Part shown: in pieces, positions 17,449 to 26,138 of the stretch
Position numbering within the stretch: position 1 is the stretch's first letter
How the letters are laid out: each line of letters opens with the position of its first letter
Assembly: GCA_902519075.1 (NCBI GenBank)
Contig: CABYIO010000003.1
Span: forward strand, 1-51,620
Direction of reading: 5' to 3'
Source: an uncultured Bacteroidota bacterium
Lineage (GTDB): Bacteria; Bacteroidota; Bacteroidia; Flavobacteriales; Flavobacteriaceae
DNA length: 51,620 nucleotides
Program-made: the position numbers and the translations under genes
Notes under the pieces: generated by a model
Told to the model about the DNA's origin: nothing
The model's database searches: none
The model's input: the letters and a program-made list of their open reading frames with translations, nothing else

Positions 17449-17934
17449 GTGAGAAAAACTCTGATTATTATTTTTTGTTTTTTATTTATTTCATGTGAAT
17501 ACGATTTTCAAATTGATAAAAAAATTACAGTTGATGAATTTATAACTGAAGAACTAAAATCATTTAATTGGAATGATGTTGATCAGTATCCTGTTTTTGA
17601 AAGTTGTTTGGAAATCAATAATGTAAAAAATAAAAATAATTGCTTTGTAGAAACAATTACTAGTTCATTTAGAGAAAACTTAAAAACCAATAATTTAGTT
17701 CTTAACAGAACTCTTGTTGACACTGTTAGAATGGTATTAAAAGTGGATAAGATGGGTAAAATTTCAATTGTGAATATGACTATTTCAGATCAAAATAATA
17801 AGTATAAGGAAGTTATTACCAAATCTTTTGAAAATACAGTTTCAAGTTTACCTAAATTATATCCAGCAATTAAACGAGGTCAAGAAGTTGATGTGATATT
17901 TAATATTCCAATAATAATTTCAACCGAGGACTAA
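17449..17934 (+). CDS. Small lipoprotein with TonB C-terminal-like domain
   Basis: The 161-residue protein starts at GTG and has a signal ending in LFISC (Cys16), suggesting a lipoprotein. A DQYPVFESC segment (45-53) followed by a LKVDKMGKISIVNMTISD strand pair and a closing VDVIFNIPI strand resembles the TonB C-terminal fold of many flavobacterial orphan proteins. It lacks the transmembrane and proline-rich parts of a true energy transducer. It lies 2 bases before ruvC. TonB-like architecture is my reading of the pattern; interaction with a TonB-dependent receptor is unproven. Confidence 0.6.
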   Translation: MRKTLIIIFCFLFISCEYDFQIDKKITVDEFITEELKSFNWNDVDQYPVFESCLEINNVKNKNNCFVETITSSFRENLKTNNLVLNRTLVDTVRMVLKVDKMGKISIVNMTISDQNNKYKEVITKSFENTVSSLPKLYPAIKRGQEVDVIFNIPIIISTED

Positions 17935-17936
17935 TA

Positions 17937-18491
17937 ATGAGTGAAAAAATTATCTTAGGAATTGACCCAGGTACAACAATAATGGGTTTTGGAATTATCA
18001 AGGTTAATGATAGAAAAATGAGTCTCATTGAGATGAATGAATTAAATCTAAAAAAGCACAAAGACCATTATTTGAAATTAAAATTAGTATTTGAAAGAAC
18101 TATTGCTTTGATTGAGGATTTCAAGCCTGATGAAATAGCTATTGAAGCTCCTTTTTTTGGTAAGAATATTCAAAGTATGTTAAAACTTGGTAGGGCACAG
18201 GGGATAGCAATGGCGGCAGGACTTTCGAGGGAAATTCCAATTACTGAATACTCCCCAAAAAAAATAAAAATGGCCATAACAGGAAATGGAAATGCAAGTA
18301 AGGAACAGGTTGCAAAAATGTTACAAAACTTACTCCAAATAAAAGAATTGCCAAAAAACCTAGATTCAACAGATGGATTGGCTGCCGCAGTATGCCATTT
18401 TTACAATTCAAAAAATATCATTGAGGGATCAAAATATTCTGGATGGTCAAGTTTTGTCAAACAGAATAAAGATAAAATCAGAAAGTCATAG
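17937..18491 (+). CDS. ruvC: Crossover junction endodeoxyribonuclease RuvC
   Basis: The 184-residue protein resolves Holliday junctions with the RuvAB helicase. The acidic active site is complete: Asp10 in GIDPGTT, Glu70 in IAIEAPFF, and Asp143 and Asp146 in DSTDGLAAAVCH. A C-terminal extension of about 25 residues is rich in Lys and Ser. Its TAG stop (18489-18491) overlaps the presumed ATA start of hemW (18488-18490), so the two are translationally linked. Confidence 0.96.
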   Translation: MSEKIILGIDPGTTIMGFGIIKVNDRKMSLIEMNELNLKKHKDHYLKLKLVFERTIALIEDFKPDEIAIEAPFFGKNIQSMLKLGRAQGIAMAAGLSREIPITEYSPKKIKMAITGNGNASKEQVAKMLQNLLQIKELPKNLDSTDGLAAAVCHFYNSKNIIEGSKYSGWSSFVKQNKDKIRKS

Positions 18492-19609
18492 GTAGCATTT
18501 ATATTCATATTCCATTTTGTAAAAAAGCATGTCACTATTGTGATTATCACTTTTCAACCTCTTTAAAATCAAAAGATTCAATTATTGATTCTATTGTAAA
18601 CGAAATATATTTAAGAGCTGATGAATTAAATGAGAAAATCAACTCTATATATTTTGGAGGAGGAACACCATCTCTAATTAGCGAAAATGATACTAAGAAA
18701 ATTTTAAACGCAATTAACAAAAAATTTCATATTTCAGAAAAATCTGAAGTAACAATGGAATGCAATCCAGATGATATTAATATTAAAAATATTAAAGGAT
18801 GGAAAAAAAACAATATAAACAGAATTAGTCTTGGGGTTCAGTCTTTTTTTGATTCAGATCTGGAACTAATGAACAGGAGTCATAACTCAAGTACTGCCAT
18901 TCAAGCAATTGAATTAATTAAAGACAATTTCAAAAACTTTTCTATTGATTTAATTTATGGTATTCCAGAAAGTTCATTTGATATATGGAAAAAGAATATT
19001 GACATTGGATTAAAATATGATGTACCTCATATATCAACATATGTATTAACTGTTGAGCCCAAAACAGCTTTAATTAAATTAATCGAAAAAAATAAGATTA
19101 AAGAAGTAAGTGATATAGATCAAAAATTACAATTTGAGTATGTATATGATTATCTATTAAGTTTAGGGTATATAAATTATGAATTCTCAAGTTTTGCTAA
19201 GCCTGGATATGAATGTAAAAATAATGTTACTTATTGGAATAGAGGAAAATATATTGGTTTTGGACCCTCTGCTCATTCATTTGATGGAGTTAAAAGAAAG
19301 TGGAATATCAGTAATAATCAGAAGTATATTGAAAAAATAAAAGTAAATTCAACAGCATATGAATCAGAGATTTTGTCTGAAACGGATACTCTAAATGAAA
19401 TAATAATGATCGGTTTGAGAACTTCTGGAGGACTAGATTTAGATTTAATCGAATCGAAATTTTCAAATCTCAATTTAGAAAAATTAAGACAACAAATTGA
19501 ATTAAAAATTATTGATGGAGTATTAGTTAAAACCGATAATAAGTTACATCCATCTAGAGATTACAAATTTTTAACCGATGGTTTAGCTTCAGATTTGTTC
19601 ATAACCTAA
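18488..19609 (+). CDS. hemW: HemW-like radical SAM protein (coproporphyrinogen III oxidase family), apparent ATA start
   Basis: HemW proteins are radical SAM heme chaperones that are often misnamed oxygen-independent coproporphyrinogen oxidase. The 4Fe-4S motif CxxxCxxC is present (Cys11, Cys15, Cys18 in PFCKKACHYCD), then GGGTPS (57-62), GVQSF, and a C-terminal HemW region with NVTYWNRGKYIGFGPSAHSF. The first ATG in frame is at 18755, far inside the conserved radical SAM domain, so it cannot be the true start. An in-frame TAA at 18473 limits the upstream extension. Only five codons precede the conserved IYIHIPFC segment after it, none of them ATG, GTG or TTG; ATA at 18488 aligns exactly where relatives have Met. 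The protein from there is 373 residues, normal for HemW. Confidence 0.88.
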   Translation: MGSIYIHIPFCKKACHYCDYHFSTSLKSKDSIIDSIVNEIYLRADELNEKINSIYFGGGTPSLISENDTKKILNAINKKFHISEKSEVTMECNPDDINIKNIKGWKKNNINRISLGVQSFFDSDLELMNRSHNSSTAIQAIELIKDNFKNFSIDLIYGIPESSFDIWKKNIDIGLKYDVPHISTYVLTVEPKTALIKLIEKNKIKEVSDIDQKLQFEYVYDYLLSLGYINYEFSSFAKPGYECKNNVTYWNRGKYIGFGPSAHSFDGVKRKWNISNNQKYIEKIKVNSTAYESEILSETDTLNEIIMIGLRTSGGLDLDLIESKFSNLNLEKLRQQIELKIIDGVLVKTDNKLHPSRDYKFLTDGLASDLFIT

Positions 19610-19661
19610 TTGAACTAAAAAATTAGTAAAAAAATATTATCTTCAATATAAAATTTTTTAT

Positions 19662-20567
19662 ATGCAATGGAGTGGTGTTATGCCAGCGATTACTACCAAG
19701 TTTACCAGTGATGATAAGCTAGATTTAGACCTATTTAATAAGAATTTAGACTTTCAGCTAAAATCAGATGTCCAAGCAATTGTATTAGCAGGATCTTTAG
19801 GTGAGGCTAGTACTTTAAGCCGTGATGAGAAAAATATTCTCACCAAAAATACTGTTGAATTTGTTAATGATAAAATTCCTGTTGTTGTTAATATTGCTGA
19901 ACAGTCAACGAAAGAAGCATTAGAAAGCGTAAAATGTGCTGAAAAATATGGCGCAAGTGGTTTAATGGTCTTACCTCCAATGAGATATAAATCAGGAAGA
20001 AATGAGACAATTAGTTATTTTGAATCTATAGCTAAGTCAACTAACCTTCCTATTATGATATACAATAACCCTGTTGACTATGGAATAGAAGTTACAATTG
20101 ATATGTTTGAAGAATTATTAAAATGTAATAACATAAAGGCAGTTAAGGAATCCACTAGAGATATTTCTAATGTTACAAGGTTAAAAAATAGTTTTGGATC
20201 TAGATTGAAAATTATGACTGGGGTTGATACAATTGCACTTGAAAGTTTATTAATGGGTGCTGATGGTTGGATTGCTGGTCTTGTTTGTGCATTTCCAGAA
20301 GAAACAGTTGCTATATATAAACTTCAATCTCAAGGAAAAATTAAAGAAGCAATTGAAATATTTAGGTGGTTTTTGCCTTTATTGGAATTGGACATAAATC
20401 CAAAATTGGTTCAAAATATCAAATTAGCTGAATCGATTTTAGAAATTGGTTCCGAAAATGTAAGACTTCCCAGAAAACCTCTTTATGGAAAAGAAAGGGA
20501 GGAGGTTTTGTCTGTTATAAATTCCGGAATTAGTAACAGGCCAGATTTGACAAAATATAATTATTAA
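19662..20567 (+). CDS. DapA-family pyrroline-4-hydroxy-2-carboxylate deaminase
   Basis: The 301-residue protein is a class I aldolase of the dihydrodipicolinate synthase family. It has AGSLGEASTLS (43-53), catalytic Tyr134 in IYNNP and Schiff-base Lys162 in AVKESTRD. Next to an aldehyde dehydrogenase, a hydroxyproline epimerase and a D-amino-acid dehydrogenase, it fits the hydroxyproline-pathway deaminase. That enzyme converts cis-4-hydroxy-pyrroline-2-carboxylate to 2-oxoglutarate semialdehyde and ammonia. It is the first gene of a five-gene operon and lies 2 bases before the dehydrogenase. A true lysine-pathway DapA would not be expected in this company. The family is certain, the substrate is from context. 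Confidence 0.85.
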   Translation: MQWSGVMPAITTKFTSDDKLDLDLFNKNLDFQLKSDVQAIVLAGSLGEASTLSRDEKNILTKNTVEFVNDKIPVVVNIAEQSTKEALESVKCAEKYGASGLMVLPPMRYKSGRNETISYFESIAKSTNLPIMIYNNPVDYGIEVTIDMFEELLKCNNIKAVKESTRDISNVTRLKNSFGSRLKIMTGVDTIALESLLMGADGWIAGLVCAFPEETVAIYKLQSQGKIKEAIEIFRWFLPLLELDINPKLVQNIKLAESILEIGSENVRLPRKPLYGKEREEVLSVINSGISNRPDLTKYNY

Positions 20568-20569
20568 TT

Positions 20570-22168
20570 ATGATTACTGGTAAAAATTATATTGGAGATG
20601 AATTATCTTCAAATTCTTCTGTAAGTTTTAAAACATTTAATCCAATATTAAATATTGAAAATAATATTACATTTTTTGAGGCTAGTGATATTGAAATTGA
20701 AAAATCGACTAAACTTGCTAATGATGCATTTAAAATATTTAAACAAGTCTCGTCATTAGAAAGGTCAAAATTTTTAAATCAGATTTCATATGAATTAGGA
20801 TTAATTACTGATGATATTTTAAATGTATATTGTTCAGAAACAGGACTTCCAGAAGCTAGGTGCAAAGCTGAATTAAACAGAACGATTAATCAACTTAAGA
20901 GTTTTGCAAAACTTCTTAATGATGGAAATTTTCAAGAAGTATCAATTGATACTTCTATCCCCAATAGAAAACCAGTCCCAAAACCTGATTTGAGAAAGAT
21001 GTTGATGCCAATTGGTCCTGTTTTAGTTTTTGGAGCAAGTAATTTCCCTTTAGCTTATTCAACAGCTGGCGGTGATACTGCATCAGCGTTAGCTGCAGGG
21101 TGTCCAGTTATTTTAAAATCTCATCCAATGCATGCTGGAACAGGAGAATTAGTAGCAGCAGCTATTATTAGAGCAGCTAAAAAAACAAAAATGCCTAACG
21201 GAGTTTTTTCAAATTTAAATAGTAAAGGGATTGAGGTGGGAGAAAAGTTAGTAAATAGTCATTACATAAAAGCCGTTGGATTCACAGGAAGTTTAAGGGG
21301 AGGCAGAGCAATATATAATTTAGCATCAAAAAGAGATACTCCTATACCAGTTTTTGCAGAGATGGGTAGTGTTAATCCAGTTTTGATTTTCCCCAAAAAG
21401 CTTAAAAAAGAATATTCAGAATTAGCGGCAAAATATGCTAAGTCAATAACGATTGGGTCTGGTCAATTTTGTACTAACCCTGGGATTATTATATCTTTTG
21501 ATTCTGAAATTTTTAATTTATTCAAAAATAAACTAGTTGAAGAAATTGAAAAGATATCACCTTCTTGTATGTTGCATCCTAATATTCACAAATCGTATAA
21601 TGACGGTTTAGAAAATATTAAAAAAAATAAAAGTGTATCCGTACTAACTAAACAACATATTGAGCTAGATGATAATTTTCCTAATCATGTAATCTCATCT
21701 GTTACTGCAAATAAATTTATTGAAGATAAAAGTTTGCAACAAGAAATATTCGGCCCTTGTTCTTTGCTTGTTTTATGTAAAGATCAAGATGAAATGTTAA
21801 ATGTAATTAAATCTATGGAAGGTCAATTAACAGGAACACTTTTAGCTGAAGAAAATGACGATTATTTAACACAGGAAATTATTAATGCTTTAGAGCTAAA
21901 GGTTGGTAGAATTATATTTAATGGCGTGCCTACAGGAGTTGAGGTATGCCCATCAATGACTCATGGTGGACCTTACCCGGCATCTACAGATTCAAGATTT
22001 TCTGCCGTTGGAATTAATTCTATAAAAAGATGGTTAAGACCGGTGAGTTTTCAAGATTTTCCTCAAAATTTACTACCAAGTGAATTAAAAAACAATAATC
22101 CACTAAATATTGAACGTAATATTAACGGAATTACAACTAGAGATGGCGATAGCCTTTTCAAAATATAA
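20570..22168 (+). CDS. 2-oxoglutarate semialdehyde dehydrogenase (NADP-type aldehyde dehydrogenase)
   Basis: The 532-residue aldehyde dehydrogenase has catalytic Cys301 (GQFCTNPG), general base Glu264 (FAEMGSVNPV) and a cofactor site at FGASNFP (154-160) with Lys183. The length and the AGGDTASALAAGCPV segment match the 2,5-dioxovalerate / alpha-ketoglutarate-semialdehyde dehydrogenase branch. It would oxidise the product of the preceding deaminase to 2-oxoglutarate for the TCA cycle. Gaps are 2 bases before and 8 bases after, so it belongs to the same operon. Confidence 0.88.
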   Translation: MITGKNYIGDELSSNSSVSFKTFNPILNIENNITFFEASDIEIEKSTKLANDAFKIFKQVSSLERSKFLNQISYELGLITDDILNVYCSETGLPEARCKAELNRTINQLKSFAKLLNDGNFQEVSIDTSIPNRKPVPKPDLRKMLMPIGPVLVFGASNFPLAYSTAGGDTASALAAGCPVILKSHPMHAGTGELVAAAIIRAAKKTKMPNGVFSNLNSKGIEVGEKLVNSHYIKAVGFTGSLRGGRAIYNLASKRDTPIPVFAEMGSVNPVLIFPKKLKKEYSELAAKYAKSITIGSGQFCTNPGIIISFDSEIFNLFKNKLVEEIEKISPSCMLHPNIHKSYNDGLENIKKNKSVSVLTKQHIELDDNFPNHVISSVTANKFIEDKSLQQEIFGPCSLLVLCKDQDEMLNVIKSMEGQLTGTLLAEENDDYLTQEIINALELKVGRIIFNGVPTGVEVCPSMTHGGPYPASTDSRFSAVGINSIKRWLRPVSFQDFPQNLLPSELKNNNPLNIERNINGITTRDGDSLFKI

Positions 22169-22176
22169 TTAAGTTT

Positions 22177-23886
22177 ATGAAATTTAAATTACTAATCTTA
22201 CTAATGTTTCTTGTGTTTTCTTGCGATAGAGAAAATGAAAAATTAGAAATCATAATACAAGAATATCAAAACCATGATGCGTATGATTATAAGGATTATC
22301 CACTTGGAAATTTTTCAGAGGAATACTTTAGAAGCGAAAAAGAATTTGCTGAAAACCTATTAATAAAACTATCACATATTGATGTAAATAAACTTGATGA
22401 AAATGACAATATTTCTTTCGAGTTATTGTCTTTTGTATTAGAAGATATAGTAGCATACTATGATTTTGAAAGATTTCTAAACCCACTTCTTTCGGATTCT
22501 GGTTTTCATAGTAGCCTGGTTTATAACGTGAGACCAATGTATAATTACAACCAGATTAAAAATTATTTAAATAAGCTCAATTCAATCCCACAGTATGTTG
22601 ATCAGTATTTACCCCTTTTAAGAAAAGGACTAGAGAAGGGCGTTTCTCAACCACTGGTTATTTTTAACGGTTATGAATCAACATACAATGACCATATAAC
22701 TGAGGATTTTGAATTAAATTATTTTTACTCTCCTTTTAAAAAATTACCAAATGGTTTATCACAGACTCAAAAAGATTCAGTTCTTATTGAAGCAAAAAAA
22801 GCTATTGAAAATAGTGTCGTCCCTCAATTTATTAGAATTAAAGATTTTTTTGAAAAAGAATACTACCCAAATACAAGAATTAGCATTGGAGTTTCAGAAA
22901 CCCCTGAGGGGGCTGAATTTTATCAAAATAGGATAAATTATTACACAACAAGTACATTATACAGCGCTGATGAAATTCATCAAATTGGCTTAAATGAAGT
23001 TGTACGTATAAAAGACGAAATGATTAAAATTATTGAAGATTTGAATTTTAAAGGATCCTTTGATGATTTTTTTAAATTTCTTCGAACTGATGATCAATTT
23101 TATGCGAAGACCCCAAAACAGCTACTTATGTATGCAAGAGATATTTCCAAAAGAGCTGACGAACAACTTCCAAGGTTCTTTAAAACCCTACCTCGAAAAC
23201 CATACGGAGTTGCTCCAGTTCCTGATGCAATAGCTCCAAAATATACAGGGGGTAGATACGTGGGTACTTCTAAAAACAGTACTGACCCTGGTTATTACTG
23301 GGTAAATACCTATGATTTAAAAAGTAGAACTCTATATACAATTCCCGCTTTAACTGTTCATGAAGCTGTTCCTGGCCATCATCTACAAAGTGCTCTTAAT
23401 AATGAATTGGGTGATAGTATTCCTCAATTTAGAAGAAACTTATATTTATCTGCATACGGAGAAGGATGGGGTTTATACACTGAGTTTTTAGCCGATGAAA
23501 TGGGTATTTACACTACACCATATGAACAATTTGGCAAATTTACCTATGAAATGTGGAGAGCTTGTCGATTGGTAATTGATACGGGGATTCATGCTAAGGG
23601 TTGGTCAAGAAAAGAAGCTATAGATTATATGTCTAATAATACAGCATTATCCTTACACGAAGTAAATACTGAAATAGATAGATATATCTCATGGCCAGGA
23701 CAAGCTTTGTCATATAAAATAGGAGAATTAAAAATTCGAGAATTGAGAAATAAAGCAAAACTTGAACTAAAGGAAAAATTTGATATTAGAGAATTTCATG
23801 AAAGAATTTTAGAGTACGGAACTGTAACATTGTCTACTCTTGAGAGGAGAATAAATAATTATATAGAGGAAACAAAAAATGACTAA
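22177..23886 (+). CDS. DUF885 family lipoprotein, putative metallopeptidase
   Basis: The 569-residue protein has a lipobox (VFSC, Cys16) and should face the periplasm or cell surface. It has the DUF885 signature HEAVPGHH (395-402) and a downstream Glu in AYGEGWGLYTE (Glu429), which resembles a zinc-binding gluzincin site. DUF885 proteins are often annotated as X-Pro or dipeptidyl-type peptidases; I cannot confirm a specificity. It sits inside the hydroxyproline operon and overlaps the epimerase gene by 8 bases. A plausible role is release of hydroxyproline from short peptides. Length is normal for the family. Confidence 0.85.
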   Translation: MKFKLLILLMFLVFSCDRENEKLEIIIQEYQNHDAYDYKDYPLGNFSEEYFRSEKEFAENLLIKLSHIDVNKLDENDNISFELLSFVLEDIVAYYDFERFLNPLLSDSGFHSSLVYNVRPMYNYNQIKNYLNKLNSIPQYVDQYLPLLRKGLEKGVSQPLVIFNGYESTYNDHITEDFELNYFYSPFKKLPNGLSQTQKDSVLIEAKKAIENSVVPQFIRIKDFFEKEYYPNTRISIGVSETPEGAEFYQNRINYYTTSTLYSADEIHQIGLNEVVRIKDEMIKIIEDLNFKGSFDDFFKFLRTDDQFYAKTPKQLLMYARDISKRADEQLPRFFKTLPRKPYGVAPVPDAIAPKYTGGRYVGTSKNSTDPGYYWVNTYDLKSRTLYTIPALTVHEAVPGHHLQSALNNELGDSIPQFRRNLYLSAYGEGWGLYTEFLADEMGIYTTPYEQFGKFTYEMWRACRLVIDTGIHAKGWSRKEAIDYMSNNTALSLHEVNTEIDRYISWPGQALSYKIGELKIRELRNKAKLELKEKFDIREFHERILEYGTVTLSTLERRINNYIEETKND

Positions 23887-24886
23887 ACACATTTTTGATT
23901 GCATTGATGCACATACCTGTGGAAATCCAGTTAGATTAATTCTCTCTCAAAAACCTGATTTAGCTGGCTCATCAATGAGTCAAAAAAGATCCGATTTTAT
24001 CAAAAATTTCGATTGGATTAGAAAGTCATTGATGTTTGAGCCTAGGGGTCATGATATTATGAGTGGTGGTATGATTTTTCCACCCAATGATCCAAATAAT
24101 GATTTTTCCATATTATTTTTAGAGACATCCGGTTGCTTACCAATGTGTGGACATGGAACCATTGGTATTGTTACTATAGCTCTTGAGGAAAATTTGGTAA
24201 AACCTAAAGTCGAAGGAATTTTAAATATCGAGGTGCCGGCCGGTAATATTATTGTAAAGTATGAAAAAAAAGGTAATAAGGTTTTATGGGTTGAAATTGT
24301 CAATGTAGATAGCTATTTGGCTGCAAAAAATCTATTTGTAATTTCAAAAGATCTTGGTAAAATTAATTTTGATGTTTCATATGGTGGTAATTTTTATGCA
24401 ATTATTGATAAACAAGAAAATTATACAGATTTAAATGATTATAAGGCTGAACAACTTATTAGCTATTCTAGAGAAATCAGGCAAAAGATAAATAAAAAAT
24501 ACGTGGACAAGTTTATTCATCCCTTTGACAGTTCTATAAAAGATGTATCTCATATTTTATGGGTAGGAGAAGTAATTGATGAAGCATCTTCGTCCAGAAA
24601 TGCAGTTTTTTATGGTGATAAAGCCATCGATAGGTCTCCTTGTGGAACAGGAAGTTCGGCCCGAATGGCACAATTATTTTCTGAAAATAAGCTAGAAGTT
24701 GGAGAGACTTTTATTCACGAAAGCTACATAGGTTCTAAATTTATTTGTAGGGTCGAAAAAAGCACTAAAATTAAAGACTTTAGCGGAATAACTCCTGTGA
24801 TAAGAGGTTGGGCTAGAATTCATGGATATAATAAAATAATTGTTGATGATGATGATCCATTTTTTGGTGGTTTTCAAGTAATTTAA
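23879..24886 (+). CDS. 4-hydroxyproline 2-epimerase (proline racemase family)
   Basis: The 335-residue protein has both active-site cysteines of the proline racemase family: Cys90 in PMCGHGTIG and Cys255 in DRSPCGTGSSARM. This marks an epimerase or racemase rather than the trans-3-hydroxyproline dehydratase, which replaces one Cys. An N-terminal DAHTCGNPVRL segment is also typical. It would convert trans-4-hydroxy-L-proline to cis-4-hydroxy-D-proline, the first step of the pathway encoded around it. Its start overlaps the DUF885 gene by 8 bases, and the oxidoreductase starts 1 base after its stop. The neighbouring pathway genes argue for hydroxyproline rather than proline as substrate. Confidence 0.9.
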   Translation: MTKHIFDCIDAHTCGNPVRLILSQKPDLAGSSMSQKRSDFIKNFDWIRKSLMFEPRGHDIMSGGMIFPPNDPNNDFSILFLETSGCLPMCGHGTIGIVTIALEENLVKPKVEGILNIEVPAGNIIVKYEKKGNKVLWVEIVNVDSYLAAKNLFVISKDLGKINFDVSYGGNFYAIIDKQENYTDLNDYKAEQLISYSREIRQKINKKYVDKFIHPFDSSIKDVSHILWVGEVIDEASSSRNAVFYGDKAIDRSPCGTGSSARMAQLFSENKLEVGETFIHESYIGSKFICRVEKSTKIKDFSGITPVIRGWARIHGYNKIIVDDDDPFFGGFQVI

Positions 24887-24887
24887 A

Positions 24888-26138
24888 ATGTCAAAAAAAA
24901 TATTAATAGTAGGCGGTGGTATAATTGGGATATGTTCGGCATATTATCTGTCTAAGAGTGGTCATGATGTAACCATTATTGATAAATTCGGAATGAATAG
25001 TGGAGCATCCTATGTAAATGCAGGATATTTATCCCCTGGTCATATTATTCCATTAGCGGCACCAGGTGTCATTAAGCAAGGTTTAAAATGGATGTTTAAT
25101 TCTTCAAGTCCATTTTATATTGAGCCTAGGATAAATGTAGATTTTTTTAAATGGTTATATGCATTTAATAAGTCATGTTCAGAAAGTAATGTAAAGAGTT
25201 CTATTGTTCCAATAATTGAAATGTCGCTTTTGAGTCAAGAGTTATTAAAGGACATTAAGAAAGATAATGATATGGGTTTTCATTACGATCAAAAAGGGTT
25301 GTTGATGTTATGTAAAACTGAAAAATCCCTTGAAAAGGAAAAAGAAGTAGTTGATTTAGCAGTTCAAAATGGCCTACGAGCAAAAATTTTAAATCAAAAT
25401 GAAATAAAAACGATTGAACCTAATGTAAATATAGATTCAATTGGTGCGGCATATTTTTATTGTGATCATCATACAACGCCTGGCGAGTTGATTAATGAAT
25501 TAAAAGATTTCATACAAAAAAATGGAGTAAAATGTATTACTCATACTGAAATTGAATCTTTTGATATTGAAAACAATAAAATTAAATATGTAAACATCTC
25601 AAATCAAAATTTAAGTTTTGACGAATATGTTTTGTCGGCCGGTACTTGGACTTCTGAATTATGTAAAAAGCTTGGAATTGAACTGCTTCTTCAGGCAGGT
25701 AAAGGATACAGTATTAATCATTCCTCTGATACAGAAATTTCTTGCCCTGCAATTTTGGTTGAACCTAAATGTGCAATTACCCCGATGAACGGATTTACAA
25801 GATATTCTGGCACCATGGAAATTTCTTTAATTAATGATAAAATAAGGAAAAATAGGGTTAATGCAATATGTGATGCTGTTGAGTCATTTTATCCATCTGT
25901 TAATATTCCAGAAATTGACAGGAATGATGCTGGGTATGGGTTTAGACCTATTTCAGCTGATGGAGTCCCTTATATCGGAAGAACTAAAAATCTTAAAAAT
26001 GTTATTATTGCTACAGGTCATGCAATGATGGGCTGGAGTATGAGTACGGGTACTGGGAAAATCGTTTCAGAAATTGTTGACCAAAAAAAACAAACCAGTA
26101 TTAATATTGAGAGGTTTAACCCGAATCGAAAATTTTAA
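24888..26138 (+). CDS. D-hydroxyproline dehydrogenase (DadA-like FAD oxidoreductase)
   Basis: The 416-residue protein opens with an FAD-binding Rossmann motif (GGGIIG, 9-14) followed by a long basic helix and IIDK. It contains GASYVNAGYLSPGHIIPLAAPG, split here by family comparison into the DadA substrate loop, and ends with GHAMMGWSMSTGTGKIV. It is a single-subunit DadA-type D-amino-acid dehydrogenase. Here it should oxidise cis-4-hydroxy-D-proline to the hydroxypyrroline carboxylate used by the deaminase, passing electrons to the respiratory chain. It is the last gene of the operon, and its TAA interlocks with the stop of the convergent fusion gene at 26135-26138. Confidence 0.87.
   Translation: MSKKILIVGGGIIGICSAYYLSKSGHDVTIIDKFGMNSGASYVNAGYLSPGHIIPLAAPGVIKQGLKWMFNSSSPFYIEPRINVDFFKWLYAFNKSCSESNVKSSIVPIIEMSLLSQELLKDIKKDNDMGFHYDQKGLLMLCKTEKSLEKEKEVVDLAVQNGLRAKILNQNEIKTIEPNVNIDSIGAAYFYCDHHTTPGELINELKDFIQKNGVKCITHTEIESFDIENNKIKYVNISNQNLSFDEYVLSAGTWTSELCKKLGIELLLQAGKGYSINHSSDTEISCPAILVEPKCAITPMNGFTRYSGTMEISLINDKIRKNRVNAICDAVESFYPSVNIPEIDRNDAGYGFRPISADGVPYIGRTKNLKNVIIATGHAMMGWSMSTGTGKIVSEIVDQKKQTSINIERFNPNRKF

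Noticed and set aside
19662-20567. Lysine-pathway DapA
   Set aside because: The operon context (epimerase, DadA-like enzyme, semialdehyde dehydrogenase) fits the hydroxyproline deaminase; no lysine-pathway gene is near.
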